This document shows positions 23,853 through 31,671 of a DNA stretch of 64,000 nucleotides, in pieces. A model generated the notes under the pieces. That model made no database searches, was not told where the DNA came from, and worked only from the letters and a program-made list of their open reading frames with translations. The DNA is from DATHBD01 sp035296325 (GTDB lineage Bacteria > Actinomycetota > Actinomycetes > Mycobacteriales > Micromonosporaceae), in the NCBI GenBank assembly GCA_035296325.1, contig DATHBD010000020.1, forward strand, positions 1 through 64,000, in the 5' to 3' direction. Position numbers and translations under genes: made by a program. Every line of letters starts with the position of its first letter. Within the stretch, counting starts at the first letter, position 1.

Positions 23853-26657
23853 ATGCCGAGCAGGAAATCCGTACGCGGCGGGCTCGCCACCGTGCTCGCG
23901 AGTGCCGTGGTCGCTGCCGGACTGGCGGTGGTGGCTCAGGTCACCGCGGGCCCGTCCGCGCTGGCCGCCGCCTCCGAGGCGTACAACTGGCGCAACGTTG
24001 AGATTCAGGGCGGCGGCTTCGTCCCCAGCATCATCTTCAACCAGACCGAGAGGAATCTGGTGTACGCCCGGACCGACATCGGCGGCGCGTACCGGCTGGA
24101 CCCGGCGACCAACCGGTGGATCCCGCTGCTGGACTGGGTCGGGCAGAGCAACTGGGGTTACAACGGTGTGCACAGCCTGGCCACCGACCCGATCGATCCC
24201 AACAACGTGTACGTGGCCGCCGGCATGTACACCAACGGATGGGACCCGAACAACGGCGCGATCCTGCGCTCGCGCGACCGGGGCCGGACCTGGGCCGAGA
24301 CGAAGCTGCCGTTTCCGCTCGGCGGCAACATGCCGGGTCGCGGCATGGGCGAGCGGCTCGCCATCGACCCCAACGACAACCGGATCCTGTACTTCGGCGC
24401 ACCGAGTGGCAAGGGTCTGTGGAAGAGCACCGACTCGGGGGTGACCTGGGCGCAGGTGGCGAACTTCCCCAACCTGGGCATGTACGTCGACGACCCGGCG
24501 GTCGCCTACCTCAACGATCCGCAGGGCATCCCGTGGGTGACCTTCGATCCGAGCAGCTCCACGCGCGGCACCGCCACGAGGGACATCTACGTCGGCGTCG
24601 CGGACAAGGCCAACATGCTGTACCGGTCGACGGACGCCGGCGCCACCTGGACCGCCGTTCCCGGTACGCCCACCGGCTACCTGCCCCACAAGGGCGTGCT
24701 CGATCACGTCAACCACATCCTGTACCTGGCGACCAGCGACACCGCGGGCCCGTACAACGGCGGTGACGGTCAGGTGCTGAAGTTCCACACCCGCACCGGC
24801 GTGTGGACCGACATCACCCCGGAGCCGGCCGGCGCGTTCGGCTACACCGGTCTGACCATCGACCGGCAGAACCCGGGCACGATCATGGTCGGCAGCCAGA
24901 TCCAGTGGTGGCCGGACACGCAGTTCTACCGCAGCACCGACGGCGGCACGACCTGGACGAGGGCGTGGGACTGGGCCGGCTACCCGACCCGCTCGTTCCG
25001 CTACCGGTTCGACGTGACCAACTCGCCCTGGGTCGAGTTGAACCCGAACCAGGCGCCGCCGGAGTCGCCGACCAAGCTCGGCTGGATGAACGAGGGCATC
25101 GAGATCGACCCGTTCAACTCCGACCGGCTGTTCTACGGCACCGGCCTCACCCTGTACGGCACCACCAACCTGACCGACTGGGACACTCCGGGCGGGCAGG
25201 CCGTCATCAGGCCGATGGCCGCGGGCCTGGAGGAGACCGCGGTGCTGGACCTGGCGAGCCTGCCGTCCGGCCCTCCGCTGATCAGCGCGCTCGGTGACAT
25301 CGGCGGCTTCGCCCACACCGATCTCACCAGGGCGCCGGTACGCACCTTCCAGACGCCGGCCTTCACCACCACGCACAGCGTGGACTTCGCCGAGCGGTCG
25401 CCCGGCACGGTGGTCCGCGCCGGCACGTTCGACCGGTCGGGTACCAGGGCGAACGACAAGTTCGTCGCGTTCTCCACCGACGGCGGCCTCAACTGGTTCC
25501 AGGCGCAGGAGCCGGCCGGCAGCACCGGCGGCGGCACCGTCGCGGCGGCCGCCGACGCCAGCCGCTTCGTCCTGTCACCGACCGGCACCGGCGTGCACTA
25601 CAGCGTGGGGTACGGCAACACCTGGACCGCGTCGACCGGCATTCCCGCCGGGGCCGTGGTGGAGTCCGACCGGGTCAACCCGATGAAGTTCTACGGCGTG
25701 GCCAACGGCACGTTCTACACCAGCGTCAACGGGGGCGCCACCTTCACCGCCGGTGCTACCGGCCTGCCGGAACGGGTGAAGTTCCACGCGGTCCCGGGTG
25801 TCGAGGGTGACATCTGGCTCGCCGGCTTCACCGGCGGACTGTTCCACTCGACCGACTCGGGTGCCACCTTCACCAGGGTGTCGTCGGTGACCGAGGCGGC
25901 CAACGTGGCGCTGGGCAGGGCGGCGCCGGGAAGGTCCTACCAGTCGCTGTACATCATCGGAACCGTCGATGGGGTGCACGGGGTCTACCGGTCCGACGAC
26001 ACCGGCGCGACCTGGGTACGGATCAACGACGACCAGCACCAGTACGGCAACGCGGGCGAGGCGCTGAGCGGCGACCCGCGCGTCTACGGCCGGGTGTACC
26101 TGGGTACGAACGGTCGCGGTGTGCTCGTGGCCGACCGTCTCGGCGGCAGCCCGACCACGCCGCCGGTGACCAGCGCGGCGGCAACCTCCCCACCGGTCAC
26201 GTCACCGCCGGTCACGTCTCCGCCGGTGACGAGCCCGCCGGTGACCTCGCCGCCGGTGACCAGCCCGCCGGTGACGTCGCCGCCGGTGACCAGCCCGCCG
26301 GTGACCACCCCGCCGGTGACCGGGCAGCCCGTGTCCAGCGCTCCGGGAGCCGGCGGCTGCACGGCGACCTACCAGGTGACGAACTCCTGGCCGGGCGGCT
26401 TCCAGGGGGTGGTGCTGGTGACCAACACCGGACCGGCCGCGCTCACGGGCTGGACCGTGAACTGGACGTTCCCGAACGGCCAGACGGTGGCGAGCCTGTG
26501 GGGTGGCGTCCGGACGGTCTCCGGTGCCGCGGTGTCGGTGCGCAACGAGAACTGGAACGGCAACCTCGGTCCCGGAGCGACCAACTCGATCGGCTTCATC
26601 GGCACCTGGCAGGGGACCAACGCCGTACCAGCCAGCGTGACCTGTACCAGCGGCTGA
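23853..26657 (+). CDS. Secreted GH74 xyloglucanase with C-terminal CBM2
   Basis: 934 residues from the ATG at 23853, after gaaagga. A Sec signal peptide ends about residue 38 (SALAAASEA). The GH74 double seven-bladed propeller spans about 45-770, with repeated Asp-box blades (STDGGTTWTRAW, STDSGATFTRV). The likely catalytic pair is Asp75 in ARTDIGGAYR and Asp482 in SALGDIGGFAH. A Pro/Thr/Ser/Val linker of about ten PPVTS units follows, then a CBM2 cellulose-binding domain (about 833-934) with conserved Trp residues and terminal Cys (GGCTATYQV to VTCTSG). It cuts the xyloglucan backbone while anchored to cellulose. Confidence 0.95.
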   Translation: MPSRKSVRGGLATVLASAVVAAGLAVVAQVTAGPSALAAASEAYNWRNVEIQGGGFVPSIIFNQTERNLVYARTDIGGAYRLDPATNRWIPLLDWVGQSNWGYNGVHSLATDPIDPNNVYVAAGMYTNGWDPNNGAILRSRDRGRTWAETKLPFPLGGNMPGRGMGERLAIDPNDNRILYFGAPSGKGLWKSTDSGVTWAQVANFPNLGMYVDDPAVAYLNDPQGIPWVTFDPSSSTRGTATRDIYVGVADKANMLYRSTDAGATWTAVPGTPTGYLPHKGVLDHVNHILYLATSDTAGPYNGGDGQVLKFHTRTGVWTDITPEPAGAFGYTGLTIDRQNPGTIMVGSQIQWWPDTQFYRSTDGGTTWTRAWDWAGYPTRSFRYRFDVTNSPWVELNPNQAPPESPTKLGWMNEGIEIDPFNSDRLFYGTGLTLYGTTNLTDWDTPGGQAVIRPMAAGLEETAVLDLASLPSGPPLISALGDIGGFAHTDLTRAPVRTFQTPAFTTTHSVDFAERSPGTVVRAGTFDRSGTRANDKFVAFSTDGGLNWFQAQEPAGSTGGGTVAAAADASRFVLSPTGTGVHYSVGYGNTWTASTGIPAGAVVESDRVNPMKFYGVANGTFYTSVNGGATFTAGATGLPERVKFHAVPGVEGDIWLAGFTGGLFHSTDSGATFTRVSSVTEAANVALGRAAPGRSYQSLYIIGTVDGVHGVYRSDDTGATWVRINDDQHQYGNAGEALSGDPRVYGRVYLGTNGRGVLVADRLGGSPTTPPVTSAAATSPPVTSPPVTSPPVTSPPVTSPPVTSPPVTSPPVTSPPVTTPPVTGQPVSSAPGAGGCTATYQVTNSWPGGFQGVVLVTNTGPAALTGWTVNWTFPNGQTVASLWGGVRTVSGAAVSVRNENWNGNLGPGATNSIGFIGTWQGTNAVPASVTCTSG
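26173..26325. repeat. 15-bp in-frame PPVTS linker repeat in the GH74 gene
   Basis: About ten copies of a unit like ccgccggtgacgtcg/agc encode the Pro-Pro-Val-Thr-Ser linker between the GH74 and CBM2 modules. Such linkers are usual in cellulases. Confidence 0.9.
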
Positions 26658-26711
26658 TTCCCGCGCGGCTGATCGCAGCGCGGACCGCGCGACTGAGCAC
26701 AGCGACGAAAC

Positions 26712-26743
26712 GGCGGGCCCGGCGCAGATGCGCCGGGCCCGCC
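26712..26743. terminator. Bidirectional hairpin terminator
   Basis: GGCGGGCCCGGCGCA (26712-26726) pairs perfectly with 26729-26743 around ga. It lies between the convergent GH74 gene and the hypothetical gene at 26770. Confidence 0.87.
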
Positions 26744-26769
26744 TCGTTCGGCCCCCTGGACCGGTCTGA

Positions 26770-27270
26770 TCAGTCGCCCAGGACGAGGGCCAGCTCGTCG
26801 AGGAAGCGGCGCTCCGCGTCGCTCACCCAGTCGCCGCCGATGCCGAGAATGCCCCCGGACTTGGCTGCGTTGACGACCTGGTCGGCGATCGTCACGAGCC
26901 AATGCTTGTACGCCTCCGCGTCGGCGGCACCCGTGCCGGTGCCCGCGTGGGCGCCCAGCAGGGCTCCGGCCGCCTTGGCCCGGCGGATCACGTCGGCGAT
27001 CCCGGCCTCCCGATCGGTGAACTGGATGACCGGTGCCTCCTCGCCGGACTCCGGGTCCCCGGCCCGCTCCAGGATCAGCCCGGCGATGCGCGCGACCAGG
27101 GGATTTGGCGACTCCCGGCCCTCCGCGATCGCCTGCATGCCGGCCTCGTGCTCCGCATGGGTGCGCCGCGAGCCGTTCGGCTCGGCGGACGCCGCCGCGA
27201 TGATGATGGATTGCGGCAGGCCAACGAGCAGGCCCCATTCGTCGTCGGTGTACTCAACCTCTTCATGCAT
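26770..27270 (-). CDS. Conserved hypothetical cytosolic protein
   Basis: 166 residues, mostly helical. It has no signal peptide, membrane helix or Cys motif. Recognisable points are the acidic start (MHEEVEYTDDEW), a Gly-rich segment GILGIGGDWVSDAE near 140-153 and an acidic C-terminal helix ERRFLDELALVLGD. I do not recognise a family with known function. The start ATG at 27270 has no ribosome site but TACCCT 6-11 nt upstream, so the mRNA may be leaderless. The PPK2 gene lies upstream on the same strand with a 52-bp gap. Confidence 0.75.
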   Translation of the reverse strand: MHEEVEYTDDEWGLLVGLPQSIIIAAASAEPNGSRRTHAEHEAGMQAIAEGRESPNPLVARIAGLILERAGDPESGEEAPVIQFTDREAGIADVIRRAKAAGALLGAHAGTGTGAADAEAYKHWLVTIADQVVNAAKSGGILGIGGDWVSDAERRFLDELALVLGD

Positions 27271-27322
27271 CGGGACAGGGTACCGAGATCATGCGTGGTC
27301 CACGAACGGAGCGTCCGCCGCT

Positions 27323-28222
27323 TCAGGCGCTCAGCCTGGCTCGCTCGGCGGCCACGTCGAAGTCGGCCGGCGGGTACTGCGGGTCCATGCCGGCCAGCGT
27401 CTCCCCGATCAGGTGCGCCACCGCCCAGTCCCGGTACCACTTGCGGTCGGCCGGTACGACGAACCACGGCGCGATGCCGGTCGAGCAACGGGTCAACGCA
27501 TCGGTGAACGCCTGCTGGTAGTCGTCCCAGCGGGCCCGCTCGTCGATGTCGCCGGGGTTGTACTTCCAGTACTTCTCCGGATCGTTCAGCCGATCGAGGA
27601 GGCGGGCACGTTGCTCGTCGGCGGAGATGTGCAGCATCACCTTCAGGACGGTGATCCCGTCGTTGGTGATCTCCTGCTCGAAGGCGTTGATCGCGTCGTA
27701 CCGGCGTTCCCACTCGTCCGGCTCGACCAGCTTGTGTACCCGGACGACCAGCACGTCCTCGTAGTGCGACCGGTTGAACACGCCGATGTACCCGGCCGGC
27801 GGAAGGGCGCGCCGGATCCGCCACAGGAAGTCGTGGGAACGCTCCTCCTCGGTCGGTACGCCGAAGCTGGTGATCCGCACGCCCAGCGGGTTGAGCATGC
27901 CGACCACGTGGCGGACCGTGCCGTCCTTGCCGCCGCAGTCCATGGCCTGCAGCACCAGCAGCAGTCGGCGCGGGTCCCCGGTGACCTTCGCCTGCGCGTA
28001 GAGCCGCTCCTGCCAGTTGCTGAGCGCGGCACCAACCTCGGTGGTGCGGGCGCGGGCCCAGCCCTTGCGGTCGGCGCGTACCTCCTTCGTCTCCGGTAGG
28101 CCGGGCGTCGACCGGGGGTCGATCGCGGTGAGGTCGGCCGTCGAGCCGGGCCTGATCTGAAGGAGTTCGCGTAGCTGCGCCATACCGGTCATGATGCCCA
28201 GCCGCAGCCGACTCCGCATCAT
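27323..28222 (-). CDS. ppk2: Polyphosphate kinase 2 family protein
   Basis: Up to 299 residues. The P-loop variant LLLVLQAMDCGGKDGTVRHV near 85-105, the lid-region RSHYEDVLVVRVHKL, and the C-terminal WKYNPGDIDERARWDDYQQAF and DRKWYRDWAV are hallmarks of PPK2 enzymes. These move phosphate between polyphosphate and nucleotides (ADP or AMP phosphorylation). The class cannot be fixed from sequence reading alone. Several in-frame ATGs exist (28222, 28219, 28192, 28183) with no strong ribosome site; conserved sequence begins near MAQLRELLQIRPG. It may help keep ATP and GTP pools during stress. Confidence 0.9.
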   Translation of the reverse strand: MMRSRLRLGIMTGMAQLRELLQIRPGSTADLTAIDPRSTPGLPETKEVRADRKGWARARTTEVGAALSNWQERLYAQAKVTGDPRRLLLVLQAMDCGGKDGTVRHVVGMLNPLGVRITSFGVPTEEERSHDFLWRIRRALPPAGYIGVFNRSHYEDVLVVRVHKLVEPDEWERRYDAINAFEQEITNDGITVLKVMLHISADEQRARLLDRLNDPEKYWKYNPGDIDERARWDDYQQAFTDALTRCSTGIAPWFVVPADRKWYRDWAVAHLIGETLAGMDPQYPPADFDVAAERARLSA

Positions 28223-28303
28223 GATCTAGAAGGTTCGGGTCCCGACGGCGTGAACGGGGAGCGTCGTGGTCGCGTGGGCAACGACAACACTCCCCGATAA
28301 CGG

Positions 28304-28338
28304 CCGAGGGCCCGCCGACAACGTCGGCGGGCCCTCGG
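28304..28338 (-). terminator. Hairpin terminator after the PL11 lyase gene
   Basis: CCGAGGGCCCGCCGAC (28304-28319) pairs perfectly with 28323-28338, loop aac. It is just past the PL11 stop (28350) and before the PPK2 start. Confidence 0.85.
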
Positions 28339-28349
28339 GGGTCGGGGGG

Positions 28350-30716
28350 TCAGGGGGTGTAGACGGTGGGGCGTGGTGCGGTGGGCATGCCGTTGCCGAT
28401 GTAGAAGCTGGGGTGCGGCGGCTGGTTGTAGGCGGTGTTCTGCCAGGCCAGGGCGACGCGGTACTGGGTGTCGTGGAGCAGGGTGGTGATCCGGGTGTTC
28501 GTCGGGTTGGGGGTGGCGAAGATGCGCAGGGCGCGGTTGTCGGTGGTGCGCCAGATGATCTCTTCGCGCCAGTCGCCGAAGAGGTCGCCGGAGAGGGCGG
28601 GGGTCGCCTTGGTGCCGTTGCTGGCGGTGACGCCGGCTGCGGTGAGGAGGCGGGCGTCGCCGCCGGTGCCGTACTTGTTGACCAGGTTGCGGTCCAGGAG
28701 TTCCCGGGTGGTGTCACCGTCCCACCAGGCGAGGAAGTTCATCGAGGAGGGCTTGCGGCCGATGTTCTGGCCGCGGGTGTTGAACATGCCGGCGACGGTG
28801 GCGGACCAGGACTCCGCGCCGGGGCTGCCGGCGTAGATGTCGGCGGCCACGCCACGGCCGTTGTCGCAGTTGCAGGTGGGGTTCTGCCAGAGGATCCGAC
28901 CGGTGGCCGCGTCGCCGAACCAGGCGGCGGGGGCGCTGCCGTGCTCGCTCGGCTTGAAGATCTCCAGGCCGGGGCGGGACGGGTCGAGGTCACCGACGTG
29001 GTAGGCGTCGCCGTGGTGGGTGCCGTTGCGCCACAGCAGGCGGCCGTTGTCGTCGATCGCGGCGGAGCCGTACATGATTTCGTCGCGGCCGTCCCCGTCG
29101 GGGTCGGCGACGGAGAGCTGGTGGTTACCCATCCCGCCCGCGCCGGTGGTGGCGTTGCCGGAGTCGTAGGTCCAGCGCTTGACGAGCTTCCCGCCGCGGA
29201 AGTCCCACGCCGCGATCACCGCGCGGGTGTAGTACCCGCGGGCCATGATCAGACTCGGGGTCTTCCCGTCGAGGTAGGCCGTCCCGGCGAGGAACCGGTC
29301 GACCCGGTTGCCGTAGCTGTCACCCCAGGACGCGACGCTGCCGCGGCCCGGGTCGTAGTTCACCGTGGACAACGCCGCGCCGTTGGTGCCGCTGAACATG
29401 GTGAGGAACTCCGGGCCGGACAGGATGTACCCGGCCGAGGTGCGGTGCAGGGCGGTGGCGTTACCGATCACGGTGCCACGCGCGTCGCGGGTCCCGTCAG
29501 CGGTCTTCATCGCGACCTCGGCCCGACCGTCGCCGTCGTAGTCGTAGACCTGGAACTGCGTGTAGTGCGCCCCGGCGCGGATGTTGCGGCCGAGGTCGAT
29601 GCGCCACAGCCGGGTTCCGTTGAGGCGGTACCCGTCGATGAACACGTTCCCGGTGACCCCGGCCTGGGAGTTGTCCTTGGCGTTGGCCGGGTCCCACTTC
29701 ACGACCAGATCCATCGCCCCGTCACCGTCCAGGTCACCCGGGGAAGCCTCCACCGCGATGTACCCGGCACCCGGGGCCTGGATCGGCACGTCGAGGTAGC
29801 CATTGCGGAACTGCAACGCCGACTCCGACGCCGCCTGCTCCGCACCGTTGACCACAGCCCGCACCGTGTACTCCGCACCGGCCGGCGCGCCAGCATCCAG
29901 GTAGTTCGTCGAACCGGTCACCGGCGTGGCGGTCACCTTCGCCGAGCCCCGGTACACGTTGAACGCCACGTTGTTCGGGTCGGTGCCCAGCCAACGCCAC
30001 GACACCAGGTTCCCGTTACCGGACCGCACACTGATCACGCCCCGGTTCAGGCGCTCCACCTGCCGACCCGCACCACCGGCGTTCGGCCGGGTCGGTGCGG
30101 TCGCCGTCGGCTCGACCGGCAGCGGCGCCGATGTGGTCGGCGTGCTGCCGCCGTTGCCGGCACCGTTACCGCCGCCGACCGGCGTCAGCCGCCACTGCTG
30201 GTTCACCCCGCCCGTGTCGGTGTACTGGATGACCCGGGCACCGGCCGCCGTGGACGCTGTCTCCACGTCGAGGGCCTTGCCGCTGTGCCGCGCCACCAGC
30301 TTGACGTGCCCGTCGGTGGTGTCATCGACCCGCCACTGCAGGCTTGTCGCGCCGTTGTCCGCGACCAGGCCGACCGTGGCGATGTCAGCGGTCGAGGCGC
30401 CGATCACGCCCAGGGCCAACCCGCCACTGGCCAGCAGCTTGTAGTACGACCCGCCGGCGCTGACCATCCGCCATTGCTGCGAAGCGGCATTTCCTACCGG
30501 CACCTGCGTCGCCAACGAGCCAGCAGCCGCCGCGCCGGACACGCCCAGCGCCAGACCACTGTGCCGGGCCACCAATTGATAGGTGCCACCCGAGGTGATC
30601 GTGGCCGCGCTCGCGACGTACCAGATTGAGCCGGTCGCACCCAGGGCCGCAACCGCGGCTCCAGCGAGAATTGCTGTGGCGCGTGGGCGCCGTGGACGGA
30701 ACACAGACATGGCCAT
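28350..30716 (-). CDS. Secreted rhamnogalacturonan lyase (PL11) with N-terminal ricin-type CBM
   Basis: 788 residues from the ATG at 30716, which has AAGGAG 5-10 nt upstream. A basic signal peptide (RPRRPRATAILAGAAVAALG) is followed by a ricin-B/CBM13-like trefoil (about 40-175; YQLVARHSGLALGV, VKLVARHSGKALDVE, VIQYTDTGGVNQQWRL). The PL11 catalytic part begins about 210 with VERLNRGVISVRSGNGNLVS and an Fn3-like FNVYRG segment. It continues as a beta-propeller with repeated Asp-rich loops (DLDGDGAMDLVVKWD, DYDGDGRAEVAMKTADG, DPDGDGRDEIMYG) that bind calcium. It cleaves the rhamnose-galacturonate backbone of pectin, working with the CE12 esterase at 17522. Confidence 0.93.
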   Translation of the reverse strand: MAMSVFRPRRPRATAILAGAAVAALGATGSIWYVASAATITSGGTYQLVARHSGLALGVSGAAAAGSLATQVPVGNAASQQWRMVSAGGSYYKLLASGGLALGVIGASTADIATVGLVADNGATSLQWRVDDTTDGHVKLVARHSGKALDVETASTAAGARVIQYTDTGGVNQQWRLTPVGGGNGAGNGGSTPTTSAPLPVEPTATAPTRPNAGGAGRQVERLNRGVISVRSGNGNLVSWRWLGTDPNNVAFNVYRGSAKVTATPVTGSTNYLDAGAPAGAEYTVRAVVNGAEQAASESALQFRNGYLDVPIQAPGAGYIAVEASPGDLDGDGAMDLVVKWDPANAKDNSQAGVTGNVFIDGYRLNGTRLWRIDLGRNIRAGAHYTQFQVYDYDGDGRAEVAMKTADGTRDARGTVIGNATALHRTSAGYILSGPEFLTMFSGTNGAALSTVNYDPGRGSVASWGDSYGNRVDRFLAGTAYLDGKTPSLIMARGYYTRAVIAAWDFRGGKLVKRWTYDSGNATTGAGGMGNHQLSVADPDGDGRDEIMYGSAAIDDNGRLLWRNGTHHGDAYHVGDLDPSRPGLEIFKPSEHGSAPAAWFGDAATGRILWQNPTCNCDNGRGVAADIYAGSPGAESWSATVAGMFNTRGQNIGRKPSSMNFLAWWDGDTTRELLDRNLVNKYGTGGDARLLTAAGVTASNGTKATPALSGDLFGDWREEIIWRTTDNRALRIFATPNPTNTRITTLLHDTQYRVALAWQNTAYNQPPHPSFYIGNGMPTAPRPTVYTP

Positions 30717-31032
30717 GCAGCTCCTTGACAAAGCGAGGTACCGGAGTCCGGCAGCGTGCCCAGGGTAGGACCCAGCCAGGCCGCCTTCAACATGGAGATC
30801 GATACCTTAAGGCACTGATAAGAACCGATTCATCGATGCACCGGAAGCGGCCTGTCTGAGCTGCGAATAAGTGCGGCCGGGAATGTTACCGGTCACAAAA
30901 ACTTAAGACGGCGCTATCGGAGTACGGCGGCTCGGCATCGAGATGGCTGCCGCCCGCGCGTCCGCTCTGCGTGATACCTTTTTGAAGGCTCAATAATCCA
31001 TTGCGGCGACCGCAGCGGCGAGGAGATCACGC
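30717..31032. other. Divergent promoter region between PL11 and the nitroreductase-like gene
   Basis: 316 bp, AT-richer than its surroundings. It holds CCTTAAGGC (30805-30813), CGATTCATCGATG (30825-30837) and TTTTTGAAGGCTCAATAATCC (about 30979-30999, the likely promoter zone for the gene at 31033). No gene is seen. Confidence 0.5.
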
Positions 31033-31635
31033 ATGACCGAGACTGCAACGTTCTGGTTCGACCCGGCCTGCCCGTTCACGTGGGCAACCTCGCGGTGGCT
31101 CCGCTCCACCGCGGCGCGCCACGGAGCCGTCGTGGACTGGCAGCTGATGAGCCTCGGCATCCTCAACGAGGGTGGGGAGATCCCGGAGCAGTACCGGGAG
31201 ATGATGGCCGCCGCCGCCGGGGTCCGCCGGGTGCTGGCGGCCACCGCCGGGACCGCCGGGACCGCCGGCCAGGACGGCGTGGACCGGCTCTACACCGCCA
31301 TCGGGGAGCGGGTGCACGACAAGGGCGAGTCGCTCGGCCCGGACGTGACGCGCGCCGCGCTCGCCGCCGCCGGTCTGCCGGCGAGTCTGGCCGAGGCGGC
31401 CGACGACGACAGCCACGACGCGGCGGTCCGGGCCTCCCACGAGGCCGGCCAGGCGCGCGTCGGCACCCAGGCCGGGAGCCCGATCCTGGCCATCGGCGAG
31501 GGACCGGGCTTCTTCGGGCCGGTGATCGCGCCGACTCCGGACGACGCCGCCGCCGACCGGCTGTACCAGGCGATGCAACTCCTCTCGACGGTGCCGCAGT
31601 TCAGCGAGCTGAAGCGAGCCCGCAACCCGTTGTGA
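31033..31635 (+). CDS. Mycothiol-dependent nitroreductase (Rv2466c)-like DsbA-family protein
   Basis: 200 residues with a thioredoxin/DsbA-like fold. FWFDPACPFTWATSRWL at residues 7-23 matches the opening of Rv2466c, and the segments LGILNEGGEIPEQYREMM and PGFFGPVIAPTP also fit. Rv2466c has a CPWC pair; here the second Cys is Thr16 (Cys13-Pro-Phe-Thr), leaving one thiol. It may still form a mixed disulfide with mycothiol, as monothiol enzymes do, but intramolecular disulfide chemistry is lost. ATG at 31033 with gaggag upstream. It is convergent with the sensor phosphatase gene at 31672. Confidence 0.85.
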   Translation: MTETATFWFDPACPFTWATSRWLRSTAARHGAVVDWQLMSLGILNEGGEIPEQYREMMAAAAGVRRVLAATAGTAGTAGQDGVDRLYTAIGERVHDKGESLGPDVTRAALAAAGLPASLAEAADDDSHDAAVRASHEAGQARVGTQAGSPILAIGEGPGFFGPVIAPTPDDAAADRLYQAMQLLSTVPQFSELKRARNPL

Positions 31636-31671
31636 CCGCCGCCGCCGAGCCGCGGATATCCGAGCCGCGGA

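Noticed and set aside
28266..30629. 787-codon plus-strand frame opposite the PL11 lyase
   Set aside because: Val/Gly/Arg-rich antisense frame with no recognisable fold; the lyase is clear on the other strand.
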